A stretch of DNA of 6,280 nt from Clostridia bacterium (lineage in GTDB: Bacteria > Bacillota > Clostridia > Christensenellales > Borkfalkiaceae). A program made the translations under genes and the position numbers. The DNA is taken from positions 1-6,280 of the forward strand of contig JAIDIR010000209.1 of assembly GCA_029052615.1 (NCBI GenBank). Reading direction: 5' to 3'. Positions within the stretch are counted from its first letter, which is position 1; each line of letters begins with the position of its first letter. The notes beneath the pieces were generated by a model that had not been told where the DNA came from, made no database searches, and was given only the letters and a program-made list of their open reading frames with translations. This document shows positions 5,598 to 6,280 of the stretch, in pieces.

Positions 5598-6208
5598 AGC
5601 GCATAGCGGTATTTGCAAGCGGCGGCGGCACTGATTTTCAGTCGGTAATCGACGCGAACGAAAAGCAGAAGTTTTGCGATATAGTTTATCTCATTGCGTC
5701 CAAAGACGGAATAGGTGCAATCGACAGGGCTAAAAAGCACGGCATTAAAACGGCTGTGTTTGCAAAGAAAGATTATCCCGATTTGGAAAAACTGTACGCC
5801 GAGCTGACTTATCTTTTAAATATCAACCGCATCGACTATATCGTGCTTGCGGGCTGGCTTAAAATTATGCCCGAAAGCTTTATCAAGGCGTTCGAGGACA
5901 GGATTATAAATATTCACCCTTCGCTTATTCCCGCGTTCTGCGGTGCGGGTATGTACGGGCTTAACGTGCATAAAGCGGTGTTGGAGTACGGGGCGAAAGT
6001 TTCCGGCTGTACCGTGCACTTCGTCAACGAAATTCCCGACGGCGGCGCGATAATCGCACAGACGGCGGTTGAGGTAAAGGACGGCGACACGCCCGAAAGC
6101 CTGCAATCGCGCATACTTGAAAAAGAGCACGAGCTTTTGCCTTACTGCGTCAAAAAGCTGTGCGAGGGCAAGATTAAAAAAAGCGGCAGAAACGTAACCG
6201 TATCATAA
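5594..6208 (+). CDS. purN: PurN, phosphoribosylglycinamide (GAR) formyltransferase
   Basis: PurN transfers a formyl group from 10-formyl-tetrahydrofolate to GAR (step 3). The product has 204 residues, within the usual 190-215 range. The N-terminal KRIAVFASGGGTDFQ (2-16) is the GAR phosphate-binding region. The catalytic set is present: Asn106 and His108 in NIHPSLIPAF, and Asp149 in GCTVHFVNEIPDGG (138-151), matching E. coli Asn106, His108 and Asp144. FCGAGMYG (115-122) follows the substrate loop in the form I associate with clostridial PurN. GTG at 5594 shares four bases (GTGA) with the purM stop, an arrangement typical of translational coupling, and follows AAAGGAG. Asp14 stands where many PurN proteins have Asn (SGxGxN), which I take as a tolerated variant. 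Confidence 0.95.
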   Translation: MKRIAVFASGGGTDFQSVIDANEKQKFCDIVYLIASKDGIGAIDRAKKHGIKTAVFAKKDYPDLEKLYAELTYLLNINRIDYIVLAGWLKIMPESFIKAFEDRIINIHPSLIPAFCGAGMYGLNVHKAVLEYGAKVSGCTVHFVNEIPDGGAIIAQTAVEVKDGDTPESLQSRILEKEHELLPYCVKKLCEGKIKKSGRNVTVS

Positions 6209-6236
6209 CGATAAAAATTTTGGGAGATATGTATAT

Positions 6237-6280
6237 ATGGAAATGAAGAAAAGGGCGCTTGTCAGCGTATCGGACAAGGC
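6237..6280 (+). CDS. purH: PurH, bifunctional AICAR transformylase / IMP cyclohydrolase (5' end only)
   Basis: Only 14 complete codons lie in the window. They read MEMKKRALVSVSDK, matching the start of PurH, whose N-terminal IMP cyclohydrolase (MGS-like) domain opens with KRALxSVSDKTG. The full enzyme formylates AICAR and closes FAICAR to IMP, the final two steps. GGGAG (6222-6226) lies 10 nt before ATG 6237; the ATG at 6243, two codons on, is a possible alternative start. The gap after purN is 28 nt, so it belongs to the same operon, and the position after purN matches the usual Bacillota order. The gene is cut by the window edge, so nothing can be said about its integrity. Confidence 0.9.
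   Translation, partial: MEMKKRALVSVSDK

Overview
The window is a de novo purine biosynthesis operon on the + strand, most likely from an anaerobic member of Bacillota, class Clostridia. Reasons: the gene order purE-purC-(purF-like)-purF-purM-purN-purH follows the clostridial purECFMNHD arrangement; the amidophosphoribosyltransferase is the Bacillus-type enzyme with a cleavable propeptide and four iron-sulfur cysteines; Shine-Dalgarno sites are strong; genes are tightly packed. I cannot name the genus.

Layout. Positions 1-35 hold no gene but contain a TGnTATAAT string. A small membrane protein, tentatively DUF1294-like, lies on the minus strand (36-338), divergent from the operon. After a 47-bp gap come purE (386-883), an 85-bp gap with a hairpin plus T-run resembling an intrinsic terminator (896-918), and purC (969-1691). 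A divergent PurF paralogue follows (1698-3119), then canonical purF (3141-4553), purM (4578-5597), purN (5594-6208, overlapping the purM stop by 4 bp) and the first 14 codons of purH (6237 to the edge).

How the genes work together. PurF makes phosphoribosylamine from PRPP and glutamine (step 1). PurN formylates GAR (step 3). PurM closes the imidazole ring to AIR (step 5). PurE gives CAIR (step 6), PurC makes SAICAR (step 7), and PurH performs the last two steps to IMP. PurD, PurL/Q/S and PurB are required but not in the window; no purK is seen either.

The most interesting item is the PurF paralogue next to purF. Its phosphoribosyltransferase half looks intact, with the VDDSIVRGT PRPP loop, and all four iron-sulfur ligand positions are kept. 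Its glutaminase half has lost the N-terminal cysteine nucleophile and the other residues that handle glutamine. An in-frame TAG two codons upstream of the start shows that the missing cysteine is not a start-site error. It is unlikely to be a glutamine-using PRPP amidotransferase, although an automatic pipeline would probably name it one. Its real job cannot be told from the sequence.
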